NCBI GenBank assembly: GCA_031761405.1
Contig: JASEVX010000006.1
Location: 25,863,097 to 25,927,096 of the forward strand
Direction: 5' to 3'
Length of the DNA: 64,000 nt
Source of the DNA: Serripes groenlandicus
Lineage: Eukaryota > Mollusca > Bivalvia > Cardiida > Cardiidae
Numbering within the stretch: the stretch's first letter is position 1; each line of letters opens with the position of its first letter. A model generated the notes under the pieces. It saw only the letters and a program-made list of their open reading frames with translations. It had not been told where the DNA came from and searched no databases. Positions 11,875 to 24,340 of the stretch are shown piece by piece. The translations under genes were made by a program, and so were the position numbers.

Positions 11875-12998
11875 AACAAGAGGCCCATGAGGGCCTATGC
11901 TCTACTGGTGCTCTACTGGCATTGATCTGGCTTGTTTCAAAAAGGAATCAATATGTCATCAATATTCAAATACCATCTAAGTTTGGTTTAAGATCAGATA
12001 GTAAATGGAAGCTCTATTGTGTTCACAAGCTGTATTATAGCAATTTTGACAATTTCAAGGGCCATAATCCAGCCATGTATGGGTAGATCTGGCCGTTTTT
12101 TAGAAATGAACCAAACTCTCATGGATATCTAACTACTGTATAAGTTTGATTGAGATACAATCAAAAATAAGGACTGTATCATGTTAACAAGCCCTATTAT
12201 AGCAATTTTGACAATTTCAAGGGCCATAATTCAGTCATGCATGGGGCGGATCTGGCTTGTTTTCGAAACGAATCAAGCTCTCATGGATATCTTACTACTG
12301 TATAAGTTTGGTTGAGATACAATAAAAAATAAAGACTATCGTGTTAACAAGCTCTATTATAGCAATTTTGACCATTTCAAGGGCCATAATCCAGTCATGC
12401 ATAGGCAGATCTGGCTGGTTTTCGAAAGGAACCAAGCTCTCATGGATATCTAACTACTGTATAAGTTTGGTTGAGATACAATCAAAAGTGAAGACTATCG
12501 TGTTAACAAGCTCTTTTATAGCAATTTTGACCATTTCAAGGGCCATAATCCAGTCATGCATGGGGGGATCTGTGGCTGGTTTTTGAAAGGAACCGAGCTC
12601 TTATGGATATCTAACTACTGTATAAGTTTGATTGAGATACAATCAAAAGTGAAGACTGTATCGTGTTAACAAGCTCTTTTATAGCAATTTGGACAATTTC
12701 AAGGGCCATAATCCAGTCATGCATGGGCGGATCTGGCTGGTTTTCGAAAGGAACCGAGCTCTTATGCATATCTAACTACTGTATAAGTTTGGTTGAGATA
12801 CAATCAAAAAAGAAGACTGTATTGTGTTAACAAGCTCTTTCATGGATATCTAACTACTGTATAAGTTTAGTTGAGATACAATCAAAAGTAAAGACTGTAT
12901 CGTGTTAACAAGAAATTGTTTACGGACGGACGCACGCACGGACGACGGACAAATCACCACGACATAAGCCCTTCTGGCCTTTGGCCAGTAGAGCTAAT
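11875..12998. repeat. Pearl-like tandem array, second copy of the 155-bp family
   Basis: Seven ~155-bp units with the same blocks as 8885-9905, from AAGAGGCCCATGAGGGCC to CTTTGGCCAGTAGAGCTAA, with an ACGGACGCACGC microsatellite at about 12923-12945. Confidence 0.88.
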
Positions 12999-13714
12999 GA
13001 GTAAAAGCTGTTTTTCACCTTGTGCATTCCTCTGTTACGTGCTAGATGGGGTTAAGTAATACATGTTCATGAACCTATGCCTTTTTGCAACAGTTCAATG
13101 TTTATGTAAAATTTATTGACCTGTACAGAGGTTGCGTTGGAAAACTGGTGTTTCTGAAGTTCTAGACCTACAAAGAACATTTTGTTATTATCCTGCATAC
13201 GCCATTGACCAATAAATGACAGATGAAAAAAAGGGGAAACCAAAAGTCTAAACTATTTGGACTAACGAAGTTACAGACCACCTCAATATATATCTTTTTA
13301 TATCTGGGGGATTTTTTTACTAAATTGCATCAGACAGTAAAGAAACATGTGTAAACACATTTTAGGCATTTTAATCAAGATTTGGAATTCATACCATCTT
13401 GGACTATCCGCTACTCACACAGGGAAAACCAGGAGGATAAGCGCCAATTGCTTGTAGTCTTAAAAAAACATAAACGGGTAGATAAACCTTGTACAGGTAA
13501 TGCTATCACATTCGTTTCTCTTCCATATATTAGTACTAGTAGTCCCAGATATTATTCAAATAGTGTGACCTGTACTTAATACTAACTCATCATCAACCTC
13601 CATGTCCTACCTGTTACTTCCCTCCCCTTACAATGGTAGATAATCGTGCAAGGGACATCACTGTTTAGGAGTGTTACGTATGAAGGTTGCATTACACCAA
13701 ATAAATTTAATTCC
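12999..13714. other. No recognised feature
   Basis: Contains one open stretch (13382-13496) with a good-looking donor GTAATG, but no acceptor and a phase that does not fit e1. Confidence 0.5.
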
Positions 13715-14070
13715 CTCATTGTTTCCATGTAAATCGACCAGTTTCTGTCCTCAATATTGACACACTTTTTAACCGTTTCTCATGAAGAACATCATATACC
13801 ATTGAAAAAAGTTACATCTAAGCTGTAAGAAAACTATTTAAAGAAAATGGGGGGAGGGGGGTTCATGCATTTATGCAAGAAAGACCTCACCAGTCAGAAT
13901 GGTTACTGCAATTTTGGACCGAATCGGGCAAAAGACAAAACCGGTTTTTAGCATTCTTTACTTATTTTAAATTCCATATATTCAATGGATTCTGGTGATG
14001 GTATACACTCAATTCTACGCAAACAGAAGGTTTTTTTTAGGGACTTTAAGGGCGAGGTCCCCGGAAACAC
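13715..14070. repeat. Interspersed repeat of unknown class, copy A
   Basis: TGGTTACTGCAATTTTGGAC, ACAAAACCGG, TTTAGCATTCTTTACTT and TTTAGGGACT shared with 38365-38690. Confidence 0.65.
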
Positions 14071-14319
14071 ATATAAACCGGCAACATATATTAAAATGCC
14101 ATTCATATTTATGGGGATATTTATGTCAGTAAAACTGCAGACAATTTTATTTGAATATTACCTTGATTGAAAAAGAAGGATCACGACCACAATCATCCGC
14201 ATGATTCGCCAATTCCTGTTCTGGCTACTGAATTGAATGCTGCAACAAATATATTCGCACATGTTGGGTTGTTCTGCGATTTCCAACGAAAGTTATTCTT
14301 TTAACCTTAGGGGGTTTCT

Positions 14320-14460
14320 TGGCAAAACACAGTCTTCTCATGTTTAGAAAATGGCCGCTTAATCGAAGACATTTGTGGTCTCGGCGCATGCTCGGTAAAC
14401 GCGTGATCTCATTGGTCCATACTATAATTCGAAGTTAGACTGTACGAATAGTTTAACTTT
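14320..14460 (+). promoter_or_regulatory. Possible promoter-like segment, weak
   Basis: Local rise in CpG with AAAATGGCCGC (YY1-like), GGCGCATGCTC (NRF1-like) and CATTGGTCC (inverted CCAAT). It lies 600 bp left of the first recognised exon. No transcript start can be shown; chance is possible. Confidence 0.2.
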
Positions 14461-14630
14461 ACACCAAATGGTAAGATGGTAGTACTATGTTAGTGTTGAG
14501 CACGCTAACCCCGTTAACATAAGTCTTATTGAATAGGATAACACGAGTTGCATCGGGTGCCTACACAGCCTATAGCAAGCTACGCCCCTGAGTTGTATAT
14601 ATACACATTGTATAGATAATTATACCCACT

Positions 14631-14906
14631 GCGAAGAAGAGGGGGTATATATAGGAGTCACTGTATCGGTCGGTCGGAAGCCATATTTTAAGCCATATTT
14701 TGTCCGGCTTATTTCTTACAAACCACTGGGTGGAATTCAATTTTTTTTTACACGAAGCTTCTATACCAAGAGGAGATGTGCATATCCTAAAGGTCTTACA
14801 ATTGCATGTTATTTTACAGAGTTATGGCCCATTTACTTATTAAGTTATGGTGCAGGTCAAGGTGCTGTTTAGGGGGTATTTATCATCTTCAGTGATAGTT
14901 CTAGTT
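14631..14906. mobile_element. TATACCCC-ended element, copy 1
   Basis: Starts with a palindrome (TATACCC ... GGGGGTATATA), then GGTCGGTCGGAAGCCATA and AGGAGATGTGCATATCC, and ends GATAGTTCTAGTT. The hairpin start and CTAG end are helitron/helentron-like, a tentative class. Lies just left of the first recognised LRRK2 exon. Confidence 0.7.
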
Positions 14907-15057
14907 TGACTTGTCTGGGAGGGGATGATACGAATATCTGAATATTGGTTTTAGGGTTAGATATACTTTTATGGATAGTGAAGATACAAATCAGAAGGAA
15001 CATGTTGATGTGGTCACCAATGCCTTATTCTTAAATTTTCTCTATTATTCTTTGCAG

Positions 15058-15143
15058 ATTGCAGCCTGTAAGACCATTTCTACTCTATTGGAACATAGCC
15101 AAGGTTCCAGCCGTTGGATAGGTGAAAATCCTGATGAAAAACA
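15058..15143 (+). CDS. LRRK2: LRRK2-like exon e1 (armadillo repeat), first one recognised
   Basis: Strong acceptor (pyrimidine run, TTTGCAG) precedes an open frame reading AACKTISTLLEH, like an armadillo helix. The end is uncertain. GTCAGT at 15144 gives phase 2 and joins e2 in frame; GTGAAA at 15122 is an alternative that puts a stop in e2. The open frame also runs back to an ATG at 14971 through the acceptor, so a first-exon role cannot be excluded. Confidence 0.6.
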
Positions 15144-18100
15144 GTCAGTGTCTGTCCATTGCCAATATTTGTTTTGTTAACCTTTTTCTAGATGTTGACA
15201 AAATTTTACACATCTACAGCAAACACCTTTTGAAATTATTGTGGCGAAAAGAGCAATTTCTTCAACTTTATTCAATGATTGTGCATAATTAAGTACTTTC
15301 AGTTGTAAAGATTTTCTCTATTTTTGTCTAGATATTTTCTATCTACTGTAGATTTTCTGTCTATGGCAAAAGGTTAACAAGGCAATTTCTGTTTCTATTG
15401 CGATTAGATATATATGCAAACAGTAACTAACTGTTTACATGGTACATTTATTTATTGTTTTGTGAAAATCTTGGTAATGTCATAAAATTTGGAATGGTTA
15501 ATTTTCACAGATTTGTTAACATCATGCACTTTCTGTTCCTACTGAGATAAGATATATATATGCGAACAGTAATTAATTGTTTACATGGTTCATGTATTTA
15601 TGGTTTGGAGAAATTCTTGGTAATGTCTTAACATTTGGAAAGATAATTTTCACAGATCTGTGACAATTTCTGTTTCTGGTGAGATATATGCAAACAGCTG
15701 TTTTCATAAAACTAACTGTTTACATGGTACATATATTAATTGTTTGGTGAATTTCTTTGTAATGTCTTAACATTTGGAAGGATCTTTTTCACAGATTTGT
15801 TAACATCATGACTAATTTCTGTTTCTATTGAGATTAGATATACATGTATATGCCATAGCTTCTTTCATAAAACTAACTGTTTACATATAATTTATAGTTT
15901 GGTGAAAATCTTGGTAATGTCTTCAAATTTGGAAAAATAATTTTTACAGATTTGTTAACATCATGACAAATGAAGAAGTTGCTCATATTGTGGAGTTGTT
16001 GCTACCTGTGAAAAGGTTAAATAATTTGGATGCTTTATTCCTTTCCCTCATAGATTAAAATATCATCATATTTCTATCAATGAACATTTGTAAACATTGT
16101 TGGAAAAGTAGTCAGTTGTCATCCAGCAACAGCTTCTTTTTCTGTTCCTGATACTTTCTGTACTGGAAATCCATGAATGTTGCTTTTAATTACTACATAA
16201 TGATTTTAAAATGAAAAGATTTTTTGTCTTTGAAAACATTTTATCTTAGTATTTTCAAAATTATAATTTTGAAAAAGAATTGAAAACATTGTGGAAAAAA
16301 GAAGAGTTGGCTTTTTTGTTTTAGATAGTTGTCAGTTGCAATCTTGATATACACTGGTCGCAAAACAGTCACAGAAGCTTTGAAGGTACTTCTGAGAAAT
16401 AGATTACATTGGATTCAGAGAGCATTGATAGGCACAGAGTACATGTACTTTAATTTCAAATGTCACAAATATGCAATGGTTAGATTCCGTAGAGCACTGC
16501 TATTAAATTTACCTTCCATTTAAAGAGAACCAATCCACACATTATGTCTTGGGTCCATTATTGTGTTCAGAAAGAATGCTGATGTGTTTGGAGCAGCTTC
16601 TGAAGCCATCTACTGGATCGCTGCGGACAATGGTATACTTCTTTGCATTCTATTTAATTAATCCTTTCGAACATACAGTAAATCTGCAGCAGTTTACTTT
16701 GAAAACAGGAAAATATGCACAAATGAAAGTTTTGTCATTGAAAAGAGTTTGTAAACAATTTTCAACAACAGTTCACCTGCATCTGTAAAAAAAGATTATA
16801 ACTTCAAATACTATTTGCATCGCCTTCATTTGCAGGGTGACACATGGGGATCACTTCTCCATCATTTTAGCAGCCATCTTTCCATATGTTCATCTGTCTG
16901 TGTGTCAAGTTTTAACCTATTTTCTTATCGACAATAAACACATACATGTGTTCCTGCAAGAAACAAGTTGGAAAATGGACAATGCAATATGTTATGAGCT
17001 CTTTATTTAGCTATTACATTAGAGCTTCCTTTAGATGACAGGGGGATCTTCACTGTCCATATCAAGGGCTTGGCGTGAAACAGTTGTAACTAAAAACCTA
17101 TGTTGAAAACCCTGTTTTAGTGGCAATTTTGACCCCTTTGTAAACAATGCAAATTTAGATGCTATTGCTCAGAACAAGCAATGGCACCTACATTTCCATT
17201 GTTTACCAAGAAAAATGATTTAACGCTTATAAAGACTTAATGGCGAGGTGATTAACCTTGGTAAAAAAATACCAATTTTAGTTACAACCATTTCGCGCCA
17301 AGCCCTTGATATACAAGTAGCCTTGGGTGTGACTTATGACAGAAAGCTAGAAGTGTAGCCCTAGGGTTTTTACTTATGTGATAGTCAAACATTTATGTGA
17401 TCCTATTATTGGAGATGCATGACTCAAAAGTAATATAACAAAACTATGGCACATCAAAGTGTGACAATGATGTTGACTTAACCCTTTCCCTCATATAGAC
17501 GCTTTCTGACACCTCTGCAGCAGACGGCTTTTTGAAAACATAGTGACAAAAGAAGAAATTGCACAAAACATGCAATTTCTCCTTTTGCCACAATGTTTTC
17601 CACTTTTTGTCATAGGTTATCCATTTAACTATGGAGATTTTCTATGTTTTGACAAAATAATTTCAAAGTCGTCTGCTGCAGAATTGTTGTATGTGGGAAA
17701 GGGTTAACCCTTTCCAACATACAACACATCTGCAGTGAATTTTAAAACATCTCGGCAAGACTATGAACACTCTCTATATATGAAATTGTAATTATTGAAA
17801 AGTGTTGAAAAACATTTTGCATAAAAAAATTATCCTTTTGCCAAAAAGTTTTCAAAAGCTGTTTGCTGCAGAAAGGTGAGAAAGTGTATGCAAAGTGGTG
17901 AAGACATGATAATGAATTTATGTTTTACAGTTATGGTATGAAAATATCAAATTTTTAATTATTACAGCGCGACTATGCTCTTTACTTATGAACAAAAATG
18001 TTCATATAGCCATAATAGAAGGTTTAAAAAGACACAGAAAAACATCAACGGCTGTGGAGAAAGGATGTAAAGCTTTACGAGGATTGTGTATATTCCTGTA

Positions 18101-21100
18101 AGTTTTTTTTATTTTATCTTTATTTTATTTTTTTCTAAGAATGTTGAAGTATTTTGCTTTTCATTGTTTAACCCTTTCCCTCTTACAACAATTTCGCAGC
18201 AGACGACTTTAAACATATTTTGTAAAAAATGCAAAATCTCTATAATTGAATGGATAACCTATGACTAAAAGTGGAAAACATTGTGGCAAAAGGTGAAATT
18301 GATCGTTTTGAGCAATTTCTTCTTTTGTCACTATGTTTTCAAAAAGCCGCCTGCTTTAACCCTTTCCCTCATACGGCAATTCTGCAGCAGACGACTTTAA
18401 ACGTATTTTGTCACATGGATAACCTATGACTAAAAGTGGAAAACATAGTGGCAAAAGGAGAAATTGCACGTTCTGTATATGAGGGAAAGGGTTAAGAATA
18501 GGTGGCAGAATGCTTAAATCTTTCCCACTTGCAGATGCATTATGATGCATCTGCATCAGACAACTTTTGCCACAATGATTTATCTAGGTAAACTTTAAAC
18601 TTGTCTATGGCAGTTTTGTTTGTATGTGGGAAAGGGTTAACATGGGCAGTAATAGGAGAGAGTGCTAGCAACTTTTTGATGCCTCTTGCCTTTTCCATTA
18701 CAAAGAGGCATTTTGACACATCTGTAGAAGATGTTTTCTGTAAACATTGTAGCAAAAGGATCAATTACTCAATGGTTTCAATTCTCACCCACATACAACA
18801 TAGGCTTCAGAAAATAGACGTCTGGTAAATTGTTAAATAAATATAATCTTTCAAAATGTTTATATGTGTACTGATTAATTGTTGACTTTTACATTTTCAT
18901 TCTGTTTTAGTCCAACACACAAGAGTTCTTTGATGAATGAAGGTGTGTTTGACATATTGATTGATCTCCTTCAAAAGTACCGCCAACACTTGGATACACA
19001 GATCGAGATCATCAGTCTGATAGCAAGTCTGGCTGACATAGGTAAAGTTTCACAAAGTTAGAAATAATTGATGGTTTATCTGTTGACCAGGTACATTGTA
19101 CATGTAAATTGCATTTGGAAAGAGAAAGAGATGCCATGAAAAAATCTGTGTGACTAAGCTGCTGCAATATCTGAATTTATGCAATCAGGGTTCAACTAAT
19201 ATAACACTCTTCCATCATACAACAAAGTCACAGCAGGCGACTTTGAAAACTTATGGGCAATCATTATAAATATTTTATCTTCAGTGAATAGAGTTGAAAT
19301 CATTTTGGCAAAAGGAGAAATTGATCATTACGATATACAGTCATCTGCTTCAGTTGCGTCATAATGAATCCACAAGGAAAAGGCATGGACAAGGCATCTA
19401 AGGTCGTCTAAGGTCATCTGTATTGGGGAAAGGGTTAACCCTGTCACACATACAGACACTTACTGATGCCTCTGCAGCAGACAACTTTTGAAAACATTAT
19501 TGCAAAAAGAGAAATTGCTTATAATATTTCCAACCTTATTCAATAAGTTTTCTTTCATTTTATAGTGAGTTTTCATATTTATTAACCAATTTGTTAAAAG
19601 ATATTTGCTACATATTTGCTGTATGTGGGAACGAGTTTAATGAGAGGTGTTGAAGGACATCATACTTGATAATTAAAATGCCAAATCAAATAAAAGTGTC
19701 ATCAATTTTTGTTATCATGTTTGTAAGTCATATGACCAACAGTGACATCAAGTTTTGAGTCCAAATCTAAATAAAATGTCTCTGATTAAATTGTTTGATC
19801 CTTATATCTCAACTTTCATAATTTTGCAGCTGTAGTTGCAAAGATGTCGACTGTTATAATGTCAACAAAATTACCTCCATTAACCCTTTTCAACAGACAG
19901 CAAATCTGCAGCTAGCAGACGACTTTGAAAACAACTAGGTAAAATCTCAAAAACTCTCTATAAATGAAGGTATAATTCATGAAAAAAGTTGAAAACATTG
20001 TGGCAAAAGGAAAAATTTGCCCGTTTTGAGCAAGAATGCGTTTGAAAGCGTCTGTATGTGGGAAAGGGTTAAAAACGCAATTAAACAATATGTTCTTTCA
20101 GACTTGATCAGACACCAGTGTTTCGTAGAAAGATTTCCAGAAACTGTGATTAAAATTATGACCAAACACAAAAGTGATCCTGTTTTACAAGAAGTTGGCC
20201 TGGAAACATTTGCAGTTCTTTCAGGAGCAGGTACAAATGTGATTTAGATATTCACAAGATATGATAGTGTAGTGTAATAGCAGAGGACTCAATAAGGAGG
20301 AGTAAACTGGTCTTTCCCCACCCATATCTCTTGTATGACTCAAACCCTATATTGTGGGTTCTCAAAATAATCGTCTCACTGAGACAATTCTTTTGAGTAC
20401 CCACAACATAGGGTTTGAGTGTCAAATAAGGATTTTGGAATGTGTAATACACATAATACATGTTATCTAGAGATCTGGTATTTGAGTTGTCTTCTTTGAA
20501 AATGTCATTGTATAGATGTAAAATCTTGAAAATTGAAAAGTAAAAGTTAAATCAGAGCTAAAAACATTGTGAAAAAAAAGGATAAATTGTTCACTTTAAG
20601 CACTTGCTTCTTTAAAGATCCTGAAGTATGACGTAAGAATTCATCAGTGAAAGGAAATTATGATATTAAAACATTGTTGACATAAAAGACTTGTAATTAT
20701 ACCCCCTTCTTTAAGAGGAGGGGGTATATAGGAGGCACTGTGTCGGGCTGTCGGTCGGTCGGAAGCCATATCTTGTCCGGCCTATTTCTTACAAACCACT
20801 GGGTGGAATTCAATAAAAGATTTCATGAAGCTTCTATACCAAAAGGAGATGTGCATATCCTAAAGGTCTTACAATTGCATGTTATTTTACAGAGTTATGG
20901 CCCTTTTACTTATTAAGTTATGGTGTAGGTCAAGGTGCTGTTTTAGGGAGTATTTATCATCTTCAGTGATAGTTCTAGTTTTATTTGTCCCGACTTAAAT
21001 ATACATTTACTTCACTATGTTAACATTTGGAAACAACTTAGAAAAGAAAATATGGTTATTTGTCAACTGCATGATAATTTAAAAAAATATTTTGCTATAG

Positions 21101-24100
21101 AGGCATCTACAGGCATCTTTATTGAGCAGAAGGTCACACATGTTTTGTCTCATTTCATACATTTTGATTTTAGAGGGAGGATTGGAGATTTTGATGTCGA
21201 ATGGAGCACTGTTTGCCACACTTGATGCTATGGAAACATTTAAGGACATATCTTGTAAGTAATATTCAAGCTCATTAAACTCTCACTGTCTCATGCATAG
21301 ATTTATTTTGTAATTTATTCTATGTCTTGACAGAATTTTGGTGAATGAGAATTTTTTTTCTCACATACTACACATCTGCAGAAGACACCTTTGAAAACAT
21401 GCAGGCAGAAAATCTTTATAAATTGGAATTATCATCATTGAATAGAGTGGGAAAGCACTTTGGCAAAATGTGAAACTGCTCATTATGAAGTCAAGTCATA
21501 AGAAATCAGATTTTGATATTTTTTTAATAATTTTTACCAGTGATCCAGAAAAAAGGGCTCATCATGTTACAAGTATTCGCCAACAAACAGCTGGTACAAG
21601 ATAAACGGATGCGACGGAGGATTGCTGATATCATAATTTCTATAATGAAGAACTTTTCTGATGCTAAAGCAATCAGCTCTGAGGTAAAAAGCAAAATAAC
21701 TTCTCGATTGATCCCTTTCCCACATTCAACAGATTTGCAACAGATGACAATAACAATTGTTACATGTTAGATTTAAAAGAAATAGTTGGATTGGGAATAG
21801 CGTGTTGGGGTGAGCAATCTACTAATAAGACAGAACTTGTCATTTTGAAATGGGTACCCTTTTTTGCAATCCTTCAATACAGGGCCCTGTGTGGTACACT
21901 TTGGGTATCCTCTTGATATAGAGTTAAAACATTGTGGAAAAAGGAGAAATTGTTGTTAATTGGATGGCGTTGTTTGTGCTGTGTCCATCTTTCTGTCCTT
22001 TTTTTGGGGGGGGGGGGGGGGGGGGGAGACATGATAGAGTCATTGTTGGTTTTGACCTGTTTCTTTGCAAACTGTAGTAGACTGCTTTTATACATGAGAT
22101 CTCGGAACGTTGGCAAAATTAAATTCCATTAGTTATTTGATAAATATTGTCTTGCTAAAATCACAAATTTGCTTGTGAACACGATATTTTTAATAGGCCC
22201 ACATCTTTTCACATTGATTAAAATAATTCCTTGCTTGCTTGGAGGCATAATATGTTGTCTACAAACTTGAAACTTTGCCTGAAGGTAACCAGTAACAAGT
22301 TCTATTGATTTCTATGGTTACTTTGACCTTGACCTTGGTTTGTCGATTTTTAAGGTCAATCCGGCCTTACCGTCTTCAGCGGTTTCTTGTTTTTAATTGC
22401 ATTGAGTGCATAAAACTTTCAAAAACATAAAAACTGCCAATTATAAGGGAAAACACTATCTTACAGCCAGTAGAGCACTTCAGGCCCACATCTTTTCACA
22501 TTGATTAAAATAATTCCTTGCTTGCTTGAAGGCATAAAATGTTGTCTATCTCTGGGAAGGGTTTAACATTGCTTTGTTGTGCAAATACAGGTTTGTGTGA
22601 CCATACAGTTGCTGGCTGAGTGCGATGCTGTTATGAGTAAAGAGTTCATAGACAGAGATTGTCATGAATATTTGTTCTCTATGCTAGAGGATAGGGATCT
22701 CAAGACAGGTAAAATACAACTATTTCTGTGTTGCCTGCTTAGGCAAGATGATACATATGGATCACCTCAAGAGTCAAGATTTACAAATCAGCACTATAAA
22801 GCAGAAAATAAACTTGTAACATAACAAATATTAACCCTTTCCCTCATATATAGATGCTTTCTGCGCCTCTGCAGCAGACAGCTTTTTGCAAACATAGTGA
22901 CAAAAGAAGAAATTGCTCAAAACGAGCAATTTCTCCTTTTGCCACAATGTTTTCCACTTTTAGTCATCGGTTATCCATTCAATTATAGAGATTTTCCATT
23001 TTTTGACAAAATATGTTCAAAGTCGTCTGCTGCAGAATTGTGGTATGAGGGAAAGGGTTAATATCTTGATGCAATTGCCTGTATCTCACGAAAACCGACT
23101 TTTCGATTAGTGAAGATGCAGGGATAAACAACACATACATGTATTTTAAATTTTTATAAAATTGCATGGATACGCCATAATAAGTCATATCTTTACACAA
23201 TCAGGTCAGAATCATGATAATATTGTCAAGTAATTATATCAAAGTACTGAAGTACTGGTAACGAATTATTTTGAACATTTGTAAAATCTAATTTATGAAT
23301 GCAATTGATCATGCTATTGCACAATTTAGTCTATTTTATTATTATTAATATTTTTGTCCAGAGATTTTTTTTTATCAGTTGACAGTTTTAGTAAATGTAG
23401 CATTTCAACGGCGATGCGAGCGTTTAACATGCACACTAACTCTTTCACTGAGCTCTGCGTAAAGTCTGTCAAAACACCCATGGCATATTTGTGAGATTTA
23501 CATTGTTAGTTCGATTTGTTTTCGTCACCAGGGGCGGATCCAGGATCGCATAAAATAAGAATTAAAAAAAAAAAAAAAGAACAGTTCCTTTTAGGACTCG
23601 AACTCGCGTCCATAAGTAGTCCATGATTAGTAGTTCTACACGCTCTCCATTGCACCACGGTACTTTGATACAACTTTGAGCGTTACTTTCGTATATATAT
23701 TAAGATAACTGAATGCGCGCGTATGTAAACCATGATCTATAATTAGAAAGCCTCTTTGATCATCGTTATCATGTTGGAAAAAGGAAAAACAACGGCGATG
23801 CGAGCGTTTAAAATGCACACTGACTATTTCACTGAGCTCTGCGTAGTGGCATATTTGTGAGATTAACATTGTTCTATACAGCGTGGGGTCGACTTCTAGT
23901 GAATGGGCATACGACTAAAATTCATACTCGTGGCTTATACGTACCTGCCGACAAATGAAATATATATGCGCGTACTGTTAATTTGGTATTTTCTAGAAAA
24001 TTGATTATCTATGATGATTCGATAGTATAATTATGACTTCACTGTATTGAAATAACACGTAGAAGTCATTTTAATATCGAAAAAATACTAGGACTATTTA

Positions 24101-24292
24101 GGTGCAGCGAATGTGTATTCTAAGCGGAAGTGTAGTTTAACCGTGACTTCCGGAAAGAAAAACGATCGCGTTAACTGTATTATTTTTTGAGAAAAAATAA
24201 TTCGTTAAAAATTAGATGTCCATTTATGTATTCATTTTTAGCTCCACTGGCTGAAAGCCAGTCGAGCTTATGTCATGGCGAATTGTCCGTCG

Positions 24293-24340
<48 letters not shown>

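Noticed and set aside
13382..13496. Open stretch with a donor-like GTAATG
   Set aside because: No clear acceptor, no family likeness, and phase does not join exon e1.
17478..17500. TTAACCC as telomere-like repeat
   Set aside because: Single occurrences at MITE ends, never in tandem.
19830..19880. Possible exon after TTTTGCAG (AVVAKMSTVIMS)
   Set aside because: No donor follows before a MITE; e6 joins e7 directly in phase.
21932..22132. Poly-Gly and poly-Pro open frames across the poly(G) run
   Set aside because: Produced by a homopolymer; no protein features.
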